Shown here: positions 7,945 through 15,549 of the stretch, piece by piece | How the letters are laid out: each line of letters opens with the position of its first letter | Position numbering within the stretch: position 1 is the stretch's first letter | Assembly (NCBI GenBank): GCA_963771655.1 | Contig: CAVYUG010000001.1 | Location: forward strand, 62,001-126,000 | Direction of reading: 5' to 3' | Source of the DNA: JAWVFM01 sp963771655 | Lineage (GTDB): Bacteria; Actinomycetota; Thermoleophilia; Solirubrobacterales; 70-9 | DNA: 64,000 nt | Made by a program: the position numbers and the translations under genes | The notes under the pieces: model-generated | Told to the model about the DNA's origin: nothing | The model's database searches: none | Seen by the model: only the letters and a program-made list of their open reading frames with translations

Positions 7945-8937
7945 TCAGCAGGGCTCGACCGGCGCCTGGCTCTGGACGACCTCGAAGGCGCTGCCCGGGA
8001 TGCTCGCGAGCTGATGGAGGTTGTCGTCGCTCCAGCCGCGGTTCGGCGCGCCCTGGAAGAACCAGTTCGAGCCGTTGTCGGCGTTGATCACGCCGTAGCG
8101 CTTGAGTGCCGTCGCGACCACCGCCGCCTGGCCCTTGAGCCCGGACGTGTCGTAGGAGGCCTTGAGCCGCAGGCGCAGCCCCATCGGCGGGGCGTCGGCC
8201 GAGCTCGTGTCGCCGGCACAGTGTGAGGCGGGGTTGATCCAAGCGTCGCGGGTGGATTCGAAGGTCACCCGCAGAGCGTGGTCGATGCCGCCCGCCTTGA
8301 CCTCGTCATAGCGCGCGAGGCCGGGGAAGATCGGCAGCCCCGCGGCGTCGGCGGACGTATAGCCCGCCGTGCGCAGGCCGGCGCTGCGGAGGTTCCAGAT
8401 CGCGCCGCCGTCCGCCTTCCACTTCCCCCGGCCCGGGAAGGCGCGGAAGAGCTCGTAGAGCTTGCAGCGCGCCTTGTCGTAGGCGACCACGTGGCGGTCG
8501 CCGTCGCCCTTGGGGCCCCCCTCGACGGGCGCCGAGAGGGGGATGCGGTACTTGCCGTGGTCGGACTCGTCGCCGTAGGCCGTGAACTTGACCTTGACCG
8601 GCTTCGTGCCCTCGCCGACGACCCTGTACGGGATCCCGTAGATGCGCTGGCTGCCGAAGTCCGGGTGGAGGTTCTTGTCGCCGTGCGAATTGATGTATTG
8701 GATGATGCGGTCGGAGGCCGGGTCGACCGGGGAGGCTGAGATGTCCTGGTTCCAGGCGCGCTGGTCGGGGAGGGAGGGCGCGCCCGCGGCCACGCCTGCC
8801 GGCTCGGGGAAGACGCCGCATTTCGAGTCGAACGACTTCGGGTGAGCGGCGCGCTCTCCCGATCCAATGCTCGCGAACGCGAGGAGGGCGACGATGGCCC
8901 CGGCGGCGAGCGCGAGTATGGATCGGTTGCGGCTCAT
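7945..8937 (-). CDS. Secreted protein of unknown function
   Basis: A 330-residue protein with a clear signal peptide (charged MSRNR, then a hydrophobic run to about residue 22). The mature part has Cys at about 40, 158, 239 and at the last residue, and a Trp/Asn/Asp-rich C-terminal half (for example NADNGSNWFFQGAPNRGW). I do not recognise a named domain; the repeated Gly/Asn/Trp pattern suggests an extracellular beta-rich domain. The ATG lies 6 nt after a TAGAGT box. It is divergent from another secreted unknown at 9032. Confidence 0.8.
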   Translation of the reverse strand: MSRNRSILALAAGAIVALLAFASIGSGERAAHPKSFDSKCGVFPEPAGVAAGAPSLPDQRAWNQDISASPVDPASDRIIQYINSHGDKNLHPDFGSQRIYGIPYRVVGEGTKPVKVKFTAYGDESDHGKYRIPLSAPVEGGPKGDGDRHVVAYDKARCKLYELFRAFPGRGKWKADGGAIWNLRSAGLRTAGYTSADAAGLPIFPGLARYDEVKAGGIDHALRVTFESTRDAWINPASHCAGDTSSADAPPMGLRLRLKASYDTSGLKGQAAVVATALKRYGVINADNGSNWFFQGAPNRGWSDDNLHQLASIPGSAFEVVQSQAPVEPC

Positions 8938-8943
8938 CGGCCT

Positions 8944-8949
8944 ACTCTA
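8944..8949 (-). promoter_or_regulatory. -10 box TAGAGT, leaderless
   Basis: Six nucleotides upstream of the ATG at 8937 on the minus strand. Confidence 0.55.
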
Positions 8950-9031
8950 TGCGCAGCGGGCGCCACTTGCGGCTCGAGCGTTCGCTCGAACCGGCGAGGG
9001 GCCGGCGACGAGGTGGAAGAATGGGAGCACG

Positions 9032-10261
9032 ATGTGGTCACCACCATGGGGGGTGGGACCGACGCCGGGGCGGCGAGCCGGCGCGCTGGCAGCCGCGACG
9101 CTTGGGCTTCTCCCGCCGATCGTCCTGCCACCGATTCTCCAGCCCCCCGGGCCGGCGACCCCTCCGGGGCACCGGCACCACCAACGCCATCCTCACCGGC
9201 ACGTGCACCATCACCACCGCGCGAGGGTCCGCATCGTCACCACGGGCCGCCGATCGGAGCGGATCCACGAGGTCCCGATCACGCGCCGGGCCGGCGCCGG
9301 CAAGCGCGTCGCCATGTCGCTGCGGCTGCCTGGCGGACCGCCCGGGCGCCGGGCTCGCGTGGCCGGAGAGGTGCAGGTCTCGACGACGTGCCCGCCGGTG
9401 AGGTTGCCGACCTGTATCGGGCAGCCCTACGACTACAACCCCGTCGTCACCGGGCGCCTGGTCCTCGCGCGAAGCGCGCACTCCCCGACGGGCCGCGCCG
9501 TGTCACGCCGGCGCATCGCGTGCCATCAGCGCGCGCCCAACCGAAACCACCACTGCGTCATGGCCTTCGCGCCGCGCGCTTTTCCCCTGAGGGGGGGCCG
9601 GGCGCGTTATGTCAACCTGGTGATCGCCGCGCACAACCGCCACGCGCGAGCCCGCCAGCTCGTCGTGATCGGGGCGGACAAGCCGAGCGGGCGGATCGAC
9701 CAGGGCCAGTCGAGGCTCGGGGCCATCGTCTTGCCTCGGGGCGGTGTTCGCTCGACGCACCTGCGAAGCCGCACACCGGAACGCCGGCGCCTCGTGACGG
9801 GCAGGGTTGCCCACGATCGCGCGCGAGTCCTGTATTCGGTGCGGGTGCCGCATCCGCGGGCCGGGGACCGCCTGCTCGCCGACGGGACGGCCCGGCTCGG
9901 GATCGGACACCTGTCTTACAACGTCTATCTGCGCTCGAGGCTGATACTCGCCACCTCGCCGCACGCCGTCGCGCCCGGCAGGGCGATCGCGCGGCACGCC
10001 ATCCTCGGCGGAGAGCTCGCGCCTCCCAACGGCTTCAACGCGACTCACGGCAAGAGCGGGTACCGAACGCCCTCACGGACGGCGAAAGCGGGCGTGACGG
10101 CGCTGAGGGGCGTCCCTCGCGCGCGCTCGGGACGCCGGCGCCCGCTGTACGTGAACCTCGTCAGCTGGGCAAAGCCGCTGCTCGTAAAGCCCGACGCGGG
10201 CGACGCAGCACGCGTTCTGGGGGGCGGATCGCTGCGCGTGGCGCGCTACAGCGCCCACTGA
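9032..10261 (+). CDS. Secreted histidine-rich protein of unknown function
   Basis: A 409-residue protein with an N-terminal hydrophobic, Pro-rich segment (residues about 15-38, ALAAATLGLLPPIVLPPIL) that can act as a signal or anchor. It is followed by a histidine cluster, residues about 44-60, with 10 or more His including HVHHHH. The rest is Arg-rich and beta-like, with two copies of a motif of the form RYVNLV (near residue 191) and LYVNLV (near residue 372), suggesting two related extracellular domains. The His cluster could bind metal ions. The ATG at 9032 has a GGGAG motif 4 nt upstream. No family recognised. Confidence 0.7.
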   Translation: MWSPPWGVGPTPGRRAGALAAATLGLLPPIVLPPILQPPGPATPPGHRHHQRHPHRHVHHHHRARVRIVTTGRRSERIHEVPITRRAGAGKRVAMSLRLPGGPPGRRARVAGEVQVSTTCPPVRLPTCIGQPYDYNPVVTGRLVLARSAHSPTGRAVSRRRIACHQRAPNRNHHCVMAFAPRAFPLRGGRARYVNLVIAAHNRHARARQLVVIGADKPSGRIDQGQSRLGAIVLPRGGVRSTHLRSRTPERRRLVTGRVAHDRARVLYSVRVPHPRAGDRLLADGTARLGIGHLSYNVYLRSRLILATSPHAVAPGRAIARHAILGGELAPPNGFNATHGKSGYRTPSRTAKAGVTALRGVPRARSGRRRPLYVNLVSWAKPLLVKPDAGDAARVLGGGSLRVARYSAH

Positions 10262-10339
10262 GCTCGCGCTCCGGTCAACACTCGATAATCGACGTTATGT
10301 CCCCTCGTTAACGGGCGAGCCCAATCCCGCCGATACGAT

Positions 10340-10372
10340 GCGTACGGGCGTCGACTAACCGGGAGGTTCGAG
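10340..10372 (+). promoter_or_regulatory. Ribosome-binding site and leader of the secreted protein at 10374
   Basis: A GGGAGG element lies about 8 nt before the ATG at 10374, and a TACGAT -10-like box about 38 nt before it. This gene therefore has a normal leader, unlike most of its neighbours. Confidence 0.45.
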
Positions 10373-10373
10373 G

Positions 10374-10955
10374 ATGAAGCGTGTAGGTCGGAGGTCATTC
10401 GCGGCTCTCGTCGTGAGCATTGCGCTCGCGGGCGCACTCGCACTGCCGGCCGCCGCCGACTACGGAGGCCCGCTGCCCACTTTCCGGAACCTCTTCAACG
10501 GCGCCGTCGACAAGGTTCGCGCGAGGCCGAACTTCAGAAGGGCCGTGATGCTCGAGGTCGACGGCAAGACCAAGAACGGCCAGGGCGTCAGGCACGCCAG
10601 GGGTATCGTCAAGGTGCGCTTCGTCCTCGATAACCAGTCGACGCCGCACTCGCCGTTCGCTTCCGCGTTTCTCCACTACGGACCGCCTCCGAAGCTGTTC
10701 GGAAAGGTCCACGGCGTCACCTCGCCCTTCCTCGAGGACCGCCGGATCCCGCACGCACCGAAGATGACCCTGCGGAAGGCCGTGCGGCTGCTGCGCGGCG
10801 CCGGCTACCACGACAAGTTCTCCAACGTGACGCTCCGCAAGCCGCTGACGAAGCACGCTCACACCCACGCGCTCTACATCTTCGGCTTCGGCAACGGGAA
10901 CCAGAGCTACGTCGCGGTCGATACGAAGACCGGAGCGGTCGCGCCCATCAGCTGA
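10374..10955 (+). CDS. Secreted protein of unknown function
   Basis: A 193-residue protein with a textbook signal peptide (MKRVGRRS, hydrophobic core, AAAD cleavage region near residue 26). The mature part is basic and beta-like with a HAHTHALYIFGFGNGNQSYV stretch near the C-terminus; no cysteines. No family recognised. It has a Shine-Dalgarno sequence, and the next gene starts 16 bp after its stop from its own promoter. Together with the genes at 7945 and 9032 it makes a run of three exported unknowns. Confidence 0.78.
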   Translation: MKRVGRRSFAALVVSIALAGALALPAAADYGGPLPTFRNLFNGAVDKVRARPNFRRAVMLEVDGKTKNGQGVRHARGIVKVRFVLDNQSTPHSPFASAFLHYGPPPKLFGKVHGVTSPFLEDRRIPHAPKMTLRKAVRLLRGAGYHDKFSNVTLRKPLTKHAHTHALYIFGFGNGNQSYVAVDTKTGAVAPIS

Positions 10956-10959
10956 GCCC

Positions 10960-10965
10960 TACGAT
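10960..10965 (+). promoter_or_regulatory. -10 box TACGAT, leaderless
   Basis: Six nucleotides before the thioesterase GTG at 10972, in a 16-bp intergenic gap. Confidence 0.55.
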
Positions 10966-10971
10966 CTCCCG

Positions 10972-11712
10972 GTGGCGGCTGAGCCCGGAGCCCGGGGGAA
11001 CGAGGAGCTCACCGCGCCCGCGCCCAACGGCCGCACCTACGAGGAAAGCCACCTCGTCGGCCCCGGTGACGTCATGCCGGACGGCCGCATGCGGCTCGAC
11101 GAGATCGCGCGCTGGCTGCAGGAGGTGGCGTTCGGCGACCTCGTCGACTCCGGGTTCGCCGGCGAGGGCTTTTGGATCGTCCGCCGGACGCGCATGGCGA
11201 TCGAGCGCTTTCCGCGCTTCGCGGAGACGCTACGCCTGAGCACCTTCTGTACCGGCGCCTCGGCGCTCGCGGCGGAGCGGCGGACGAGCGTCGCCGGCTC
11301 GGACGGCGGTGCCGTCGAAGCCGTGTCGATCTGGGTCAACCTCGATCCCAAGACGCGACTGCCGGCGCGCCTTCCGGACGGCTTCTACAGCGCCTACGGC
11401 GAGGCCGTCGCCGGGCGAAAGGCTCGAGGACGGCTCCGCCATCCCGCGCCGCCCGCGGGAGCCGCCGAGCGGCCCTGGACCTTCCGCCACACCGACCTCG
11501 ACCTCGCCGGTCACGTCAACAACGCCGTCTACTGGGAGCTCGTCGAGGAATGCCTCGAGGGCTCTCCTCCCGAGGCGCTCGACGCCGAGATCGAATACCG
11601 GGCGCCGGCGCCGGCCGGGGCGGCGAAGGTCCTCGCCGACGGCGACCTGCTGTGGTCGGCGAGCCCGGGCGGGGAGGTCTACGCGTCGGCGCGGATCTCC
11701 GCGCGCGCCTGA
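10972..11712 (+). CDS. Acyl-ACP thioesterase (double hotdog fold)
   Basis: A 246-residue protein of the FatA/FatB-like bacterial acyl-ACP thioesterase family, which releases free fatty acids from acyl carrier protein. Two hotdog domains are visible: the first from about residue 22 (YEESHLVGPGDVMPDGRMRL), the second around residue 170 with the diagnostic DLDLAGHVNNAVYWE motif. The GTG start is fixed by the -10 box six nucleotides upstream. With the WS/DGAT at 4065 it points to active acyl-chain metabolism, but the two genes are not in one operon. Confidence 0.88.
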   Translation: MAAEPGARGNEELTAPAPNGRTYEESHLVGPGDVMPDGRMRLDEIARWLQEVAFGDLVDSGFAGEGFWIVRRTRMAIERFPRFAETLRLSTFCTGASALAAERRTSVAGSDGGAVEAVSIWVNLDPKTRLPARLPDGFYSAYGEAVAGRKARGRLRHPAPPAGAAERPWTFRHTDLDLAGHVNNAVYWELVEECLEGSPPEALDAEIEYRAPAPAGAAKVLADGDLLWSASPGGEVYASARISARA

Positions 11713-11721
11713 GGTGCCGCG

Positions 11722-12063
11722 CTACTCCCGGTGCCAGCCGCGGCCGAAGAGGCGCCCGAGGCGGCCGGCACGGGGGTTCGCCTTGAAGACCTTCGGCCCC
11801 CGCTCGGGCGGCGGGAGCTGCGCGACCTCGTCGGCCGTGATGCTCAGGGTCACGCCCCGCTCCGCGGTTCGGCCCACCTCAGGGGCATCGACGAACCGGA
11901 GCTCGCCGCTTCGGTCCTCGATCACGATCCCGTCGAAGATCCGCTCGCGGTAGTTGTCGAGGACCTCGTCGACCTTTCCGACCTCGACCTCGTCGGCCGA
12001 GTAGACGGGCGTGCCCCGCGCCAAGGCGGAGTAGTGGATCGCCTGGCCGTCGTCGATCGCCAC
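11722..12063 (-). CDS. PRC-barrel-like protein
   Basis: A 113-residue protein whose core (GTPVYSADEVEVGKVDEVLD, then RIFDGIVIEDRSGELRFVDAPEV) resembles PRC-barrel proteins, small beta-barrels that often bind RNA or partner proteins. The C-terminus is a basic tail (RAGRLGRLFGRGWHRE). The GTG start at 12063 lies 6 nt after a TATGCT box; the longer in-frame reading crosses a dispersed repeat and is not believed. A 26-bp repeat shared with the region at 61.3 kb lies 32 bp upstream of the start. Confidence 0.7.
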   Translation of the reverse strand: MAIDDGQAIHYSALARGTPVYSADEVEVGKVDEVLDNYRERIFDGIVIEDRSGELRFVDAPEVGRTAERGVTLSITADEVAQLPPPERGPKVFKANPRAGRLGRLFGRGWHRE

Positions 12064-12069
12064 CCGCAA

Positions 12070-12075
12070 AGCATA
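12070..12075 (-). promoter_or_regulatory. -10 box TATGCT, leaderless
   Basis: Six nucleotides upstream of the GTG at 12063 on the minus strand. Confidence 0.55.
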
Positions 12076-12094
12076 CGATCGCAAGATATGTCGG

Positions 12095-12120
12095 TGAGGG
12101 GCTCTGCCCCGAAAGCAGCG
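12095..12120 (-). repeat. Copy 1 of a 26-bp dispersed hairpin repeat
   Basis: Matches 61332-61357 at 25 of 26 positions. The plus strand reads TGAGGGGCTCTGCCCCGAAA and continues to GCAGCG. It can fold as GGGGC-loop-GCCCC. Both copies are intergenic, in the same orientation, and upstream of a minus-strand gene that has a -10 box near its start codon. Confidence 0.75.
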
Positions 12121-12152
12121 GGTAAAGCGTGCCTCCGCCTCCGGGACCGGCC

Positions 12153-12818
12153 TTAGACGAACTCGAACCGCACCCCGCCGATCTCCACCGCCTCGCGACC
12201 CCTCTTGCCGGTGACCCTCACCGCGACCAGGCCGGAGTCGGCCGGATCGCCGCGCAGCGAAACACCGGCCTCGCTCGGCTCGGCTCCCAGGACGCCTCGC
12301 CAGCGCTCCGCCGCGGTGTCGAGGTCCTCGATCGCGACCTCGGCGCCCACGACGGACCCGTCGGCGCTCCGCTCTCGCCACCCGGCGCCGCCCCACCGCC
12401 AGTCCTCCGCGGGCTCGGGACGGCTCACCGACACGATCGCGCCGCGCATGTCCGCCGGGTGGAGGTGCGACTCGCCGATGTCGTCGAGATCGAGCGCGAG
12501 CACCTGCCGGACGCCGAGCTCCGTGGCGCGACGACGAGCGCCTTCAAGGTCGTCGAGCTGGAACATCAGCATGTAGCCGCAGTCGCCGCCCCTGCGCTCG
12601 ATCCAGCGCCCCGCGGCGGTTCCGTCCCGCACCGGCGAGACCACCTCCAGGAACGTGTCGCCGAGGGCGAAGACGGCGTTTCGGAGGCCGAACGCGCCAA
12701 CCCCCGGGTCCTCGTATGGCTTGCCCAGGTCGAGCTCCTCCGCGAGGCGGCCCGCAACAGCGTCGAGATCGTTTGCGGCGAGGACCGCTTGCCGAAGCCT
12801 GAGCCCGCTCGACGTCAT
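12153..12818 (-). CDS. VOC/glyoxalase-superfamily protein
   Basis: A 221-residue protein with two vicinal-oxygen-chelate modules: residues about 8-120 (LRQAVLAANDLDAVAGRLAE ... FALGDTFLEVVSP) and about 135-221. The first is close to the glyoxalase-like (PF13468-type) pattern. Substrate unknown. Its ATG overlaps the stop of the alpha/beta hydrolase in an ATGA, so the two are co-translated. Confidence 0.8.
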   Translation of the reverse strand: MTSSGLRLRQAVLAANDLDAVAGRLAEELDLGKPYEDPGVGAFGLRNAVFALGDTFLEVVSPVRDGTAAGRWIERRGGDCGYMLMFQLDDLEGARRRATELGVRQVLALDLDDIGESHLHPADMRGAIVSVSRPEPAEDWRWGGAGWRERSADGSVVGAEVAIEDLDTAAERWRGVLGAEPSEAGVSLRGDPADSGLVAVRVTGKRGREAVEIGGVRFEFV

Positions 12819-13642
12819 GCAACCCCCTCTGCGAACGCCGCGATCTCTCGCGAGAGTCGGCCGCCCTGCCAGGCAAGCGGCGACTCGCCCGGGTCCTCCC
12901 CTACGAGGCGGGCATCGGGCAGCCGCGCCGCCCACTCCTCGGCGACCGTGCGCGGGTGGCCGGGGTCGGCCTCGTCGTGGCTCGCGACCACGAGGGCGGG
13001 TACGTCGAGGTGAGACAGCTCGTCGAGGCCCTCGAACGGGAGCGAGCGCGGGACCTGGCGGAGCGCCTCGGCGACAGCGTCCAGATGGCGATGCCTTTCC
13101 AGCCGCTCGCGCGTGATGCGGGCCACGACTCGACGCCAGCGATCGTCGAGTCGCGGGTTGTCGTTCACTCGCACGAACTCCTCGATGCCGCCGCCCTCGA
13201 GCGCGTCCGCAAGCCCGTCCCAGCTCGCGAGCGCCTCGGGCGTCAGCGGAACCCCCACGGTCGCCGGGCCGATCAGCACCACGCCCGCGACGCGCTCCGG
13301 CCGCTCCAGCGCCAGCGCGGCGATCGTGTGGGCGCCCATCGAGTGGCCGGCCAGCACCACGGGCCCTTCCCCGGTCCGCCCGTCGAGGATCGCCGCGAGA
13401 TCGGCGACGAGCTCCGGGTATCCATAACTCCCCCCGCCCGCGGGGTCCGACTCCCCGTGGCCGCGCGCGTCGTAGGACACGAGCCGGTGGCCGGCGCGAG
13501 CGAGGGCGTTCGAGCCGTGGACGACGTAGCGCCTGGTGGCCGTGAGGCCGTGGGCGAGCACGATCGGCGGGCCATCGCCCGCCTCTTCCCCGCGCAGGAG
13601 GGTGCCATCGCGCCGCAGCTCGAACGGCGCCGGCGCATCCAT
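12815..13642 (-). CDS. Alpha/beta hydrolase
   Basis: A 275-residue alpha/beta hydrolase: oxyanion-hole LAHGLTA near residue 30, nucleophile elbow GHSMG near residue 99, and an acid in VVASHDEADPGHP. The usual catalytic His near the C-terminus, expected where the sequence reads LVGEDPGESPLAW, appears to be replaced by Asp, so it may be non-catalytic or use another His. The ATG follows the peroxiredoxin stop without a gap (TAG-ATG on the minus strand), and its own stop overlaps the VOC gene. Confidence 0.82.
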   Translation of the reverse strand: MDAPAPFELRRDGTLLRGEEAGDGPPIVLAHGLTATRRYVVHGSNALARAGHRLVSYDARGHGESDPAGGGSYGYPELVADLAAILDGRTGEGPVVLAGHSMGAHTIAALALERPERVAGVVLIGPATVGVPLTPEALASWDGLADALEGGGIEEFVRVNDNPRLDDRWRRVVARITRERLERHRHLDAVAEALRQVPRSLPFEGLDELSHLDVPALVVASHDEADPGHPRTVAEEWAARLPDARLVGEDPGESPLAWQGGRLSREIAAFAEGVA

Positions 13643-14134
13643 CTAGGCGACGGCCGCGACCGCCTCCGCAAGGTCGTCGACGTCCTGGAAGGTGGCGCCG
13701 GTGCGCGAGACCTGGCGGTAGCGGACGACGAGGTCCGGATCGACCACGAAGATCGAGCGCTGCACGTAGGAGCCACCAGAGAGGCCCGCGAGCTTGCCGA
13801 GCGGCCCGGCCCAGCCGACGACCCCGTAGCGCTTTGCCACCGCGAGGTCCTCGTCAGCGAGCAGGGGGACCGTCAGGTGCTGGTCGGCGATCCAGCGCTC
13901 GTGCGACTCCACCGACTGGGGTGAGATGCCGAGGAGCTCGAGGCCCATGTCGGCGAGGCGGTCGGGGTTGTCGCGGTAGGAGCAGAACTGCGCCGTGCAC
14001 ACGCGCGTGGCGTCGCCCGGGTAGAAGGCGAGGATCACGCCCTTGCCGCGGTAGTCCTCGAGCCGGTAGGTGCGCCCGCCGCTTCCGGGGAGGTCGAACC
14101 CCGGCGCCTCGTCGCCTGCTTTCGGCCCGGCCAT
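13643..14134 (-). CDS. Peroxiredoxin, BCP/PrxQ type
   Basis: A 163-residue thiol peroxidase of the AhpC/TSA superfamily. The peroxidatic and resolving cysteines are in VCTAQFCSYRD, the C-x4-C spacing of the PrxQ/BCP class, within the FYPGDATRVCT context. It reduces H2O2 and organic peroxides with thioredoxin. The ATG at 14134 is 8 nt after a TAGGCT box whose TAG is the stop codon of the upstream cyclophilin gene. Confidence 0.92.
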   Translation of the reverse strand: MAGPKAGDEAPGFDLPGSGGRTYRLEDYRGKGVILAFYPGDATRVCTAQFCSYRDNPDRLADMGLELLGISPQSVESHERWIADQHLTVPLLADEDLAVAKRYGVVGWAGPLGKLAGLSGGSYVQRSIFVVDPDLVVRYRQVSRTGATFQDVDDLAEAVAAVA

Positions 14135-14142
14135 GCCGATCC

Positions 14143-14148
14143 AGCCTA
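14143..14148 (-). promoter_or_regulatory. -10 box TAGGCT fused to an upstream TAG stop codon
   Basis: The first three bases on the minus strand are the stop codon of the cyclophilin gene; the peroxiredoxin ATG is 8 nt further on. Confidence 0.5.
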
Positions 14149-14841
14149 GTGAACGGTGATCTTGCGGATCACGACCGTCTGAGTGGGCTCGCCGCCCACC
14201 GGCCCGAGCTTCGGGTCCGCGAGGCGTCCGATCCGCTCGACGGCGGTCATGCCGCTCGTCACCCGGCCCAGGATGGCGTAGTCGGGGGGCAGGCCCGCGT
14301 CGGCGGGAGCGGTGACCACGAAGAACTGGCTTCCCGATGCGCCGGGCGGCTCGGTCGCCGTCTTCGCCATGGCGACCACGCCGCGCCGGTAGACCGCGTT
14401 CGGCGGTGGCGCCTCGACCACCGTGTAACCGGGGCCGCCCTTGCCGTTCCCGAGGGGATCGCCGCCCTGAACGACGAACCGCGGGACAACGCGCTGGAAC
14501 GCGAGGCCGTCGTAGAAGCCGCGCTTCGCCAGGTAGACGAACGAGTTGACGGTCTTCGGCTGCTGGGCGGTGTCGAGGGCGATGTCGAAGGGCCCGCAGC
14601 TCGTCTCGACCGTCGCCGTGAGCTTCTCCCCGGTCTTGACGGACATCGGCGGTGCCTTGAGGCTCACCTTGCGCGGCTTCGGCTTCGCGGCCGGAGCGCA
14701 CCCCGAGGAGCTGCCGCCGCTGCCGCCGGTCGTCGCTGTCGTGGCGGCGCCGGTCGACTGGCTCGACGAATCCGACGAGCCACACCCGGCGAGAGCGAGC
14801 GAGGCGAGGATCGCGACGAGGGTGATCGGGGGGCGGCCCAT
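14146..14841 (-). CDS. Cyclophilin-type peptidyl-prolyl isomerase lipoprotein
   Basis: A 231-residue exported protein: lipobox LALAGC (Cys at residue 20), a Ser/Thr/Gly-rich linker to about residue 50, then a cyclophilin domain with FYDGLAFQRVVPRFVVQGGD, SGSQFFVV and AILGRVTSGM. It should help fold secreted proteins on the outer face of the membrane. The ATG at 14841 lies 10 nt after a TAGCCT box and is divergent from the methyltransferase at 14886. Confidence 0.92.
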   Translation of the reverse strand: MGRPPITLVAILASLALAGCGSSDSSSQSTGAATTATTGGSGGSSSGCAPAAKPKPRKVSLKAPPMSVKTGEKLTATVETSCGPFDIALDTAQQPKTVNSFVYLAKRGFYDGLAFQRVVPRFVVQGGDPLGNGKGGPGYTVVEAPPPNAVYRRGVVAMAKTATEPPGASGSQFFVVTAPADAGLPPDYAILGRVTSGMTAVERIGRLADPKLGPVGGEPTQTVVIRKITVH

Positions 14842-14851
14842 GAGGCGAGCA

Positions 14852-14857
14852 AGGCTA
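14852..14857 (-). promoter_or_regulatory. -10 box TAGCCT for the cyclophilin gene
   Basis: Ten nucleotides upstream of the ATG at 14841, giving at most a few untranslated bases. Confidence 0.4.
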
Positions 14858-14885
14858 GTCCCCCGGACGTTGCGATGATGCGATC

Positions 14886-15539
14886 GTGGAGCCAGAGGAG
14901 CGCAGCGGTCCTGGAACGCGGGTGCGCCTCATCGGGCGCGCGCTGAACGCGACGGTGGCGCATGCCCCGTGGCTTTGGCCCGCGATCCGCCCCGCCATGC
15001 GGCGTTACTTCGACGACCTGGCGCTCGGCTGGGACGAGCGCACGAGCGCGGGGTCCGTCGCGCATCTGGCTCCGCTTGCGGCGGCGGCGCTTCACGTCCA
15101 GCCGGCGCCCGAGCGGGTGCTCGACATCGGCACGGGCACCGGCGAGGCGGCGCTCTTCCTGGCGCGCGAGTTCCCGCGTGCGAGCGTGCGAGGAGTCGAC
15201 GTCTCCGAGGAGATGGTGCGCGTCGCGCAGGCAAAGGTCGGCCTCGACCCGGACGGGCGCGTGGCCTTCCGAACGGCCGACGCGTCCGACCTGCCGTTCG
15301 GCGAGGAGTCGTTCGACCTCGTCACCCAGCTCAACATGCCCCCGTTCTTCAGCGAGGTGGCGCGGGTTCTCCGCCCGGGCGGGTTCGCGATCATGGCGTC
15401 GAGCTCGGGCGAGTCGACGCCGTTCTACACGCCGAACGCCGTGCTCGACCGGGGCTTCCGCCGCCGCGGCGTCGAGCGGCTGGAGGCCGGCGAGGCCGGC
15501 GCCGGCACCTGGTGGGTGGGTCGCCGCCGCAGGCCATAG
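14886..15539 (+). CDS. SAM-dependent methyltransferase (class I)
   Basis: A 217-residue methyltransferase. SAM-binding motif I is VLDIGTGTGEAALFLA near residue 79, followed by the acidic strand RGVDVSEEM and a post-motif FDLVTQLNMPPFF. Methyl acceptor unknown. The GTG at 14886 is preceded by GATGAT six nt upstream, a weak -10 match. Its TAG stop forms part of the promoter of the next gene. Confidence 0.85.
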   Translation: MEPEERSGPGTRVRLIGRALNATVAHAPWLWPAIRPAMRRYFDDLALGWDERTSAGSVAHLAPLAAAALHVQPAPERVLDIGTGTGEAALFLAREFPRASVRGVDVSEEMVRVAQAKVGLDPDGRVAFRTADASDLPFGEESFDLVTQLNMPPFFSEVARVLRPGGFAIMASSSGESTPFYTPNAVLDRGFRRRGVERLEAGEAGAGTWWVGRRRRP

Positions 15540-15542
15540 CGT
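15537..15542 (+). promoter_or_regulatory. -10 box TAGCGT fused to an upstream TAG stop codon
   Basis: TAG of the methyltransferase stop is the first half of the hexamer; the lipid-kinase GTG follows after 7 nt. Confidence 0.55.
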
Positions 15543-15549
15543 TCGCCCC

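Noticed and set aside
7945..10955. Horizontally acquired island of secreted proteins
   Set aside because: Base composition and the -10/leaderless pattern look the same as in flanking core genes; no integrase, tRNA or repeat borders.
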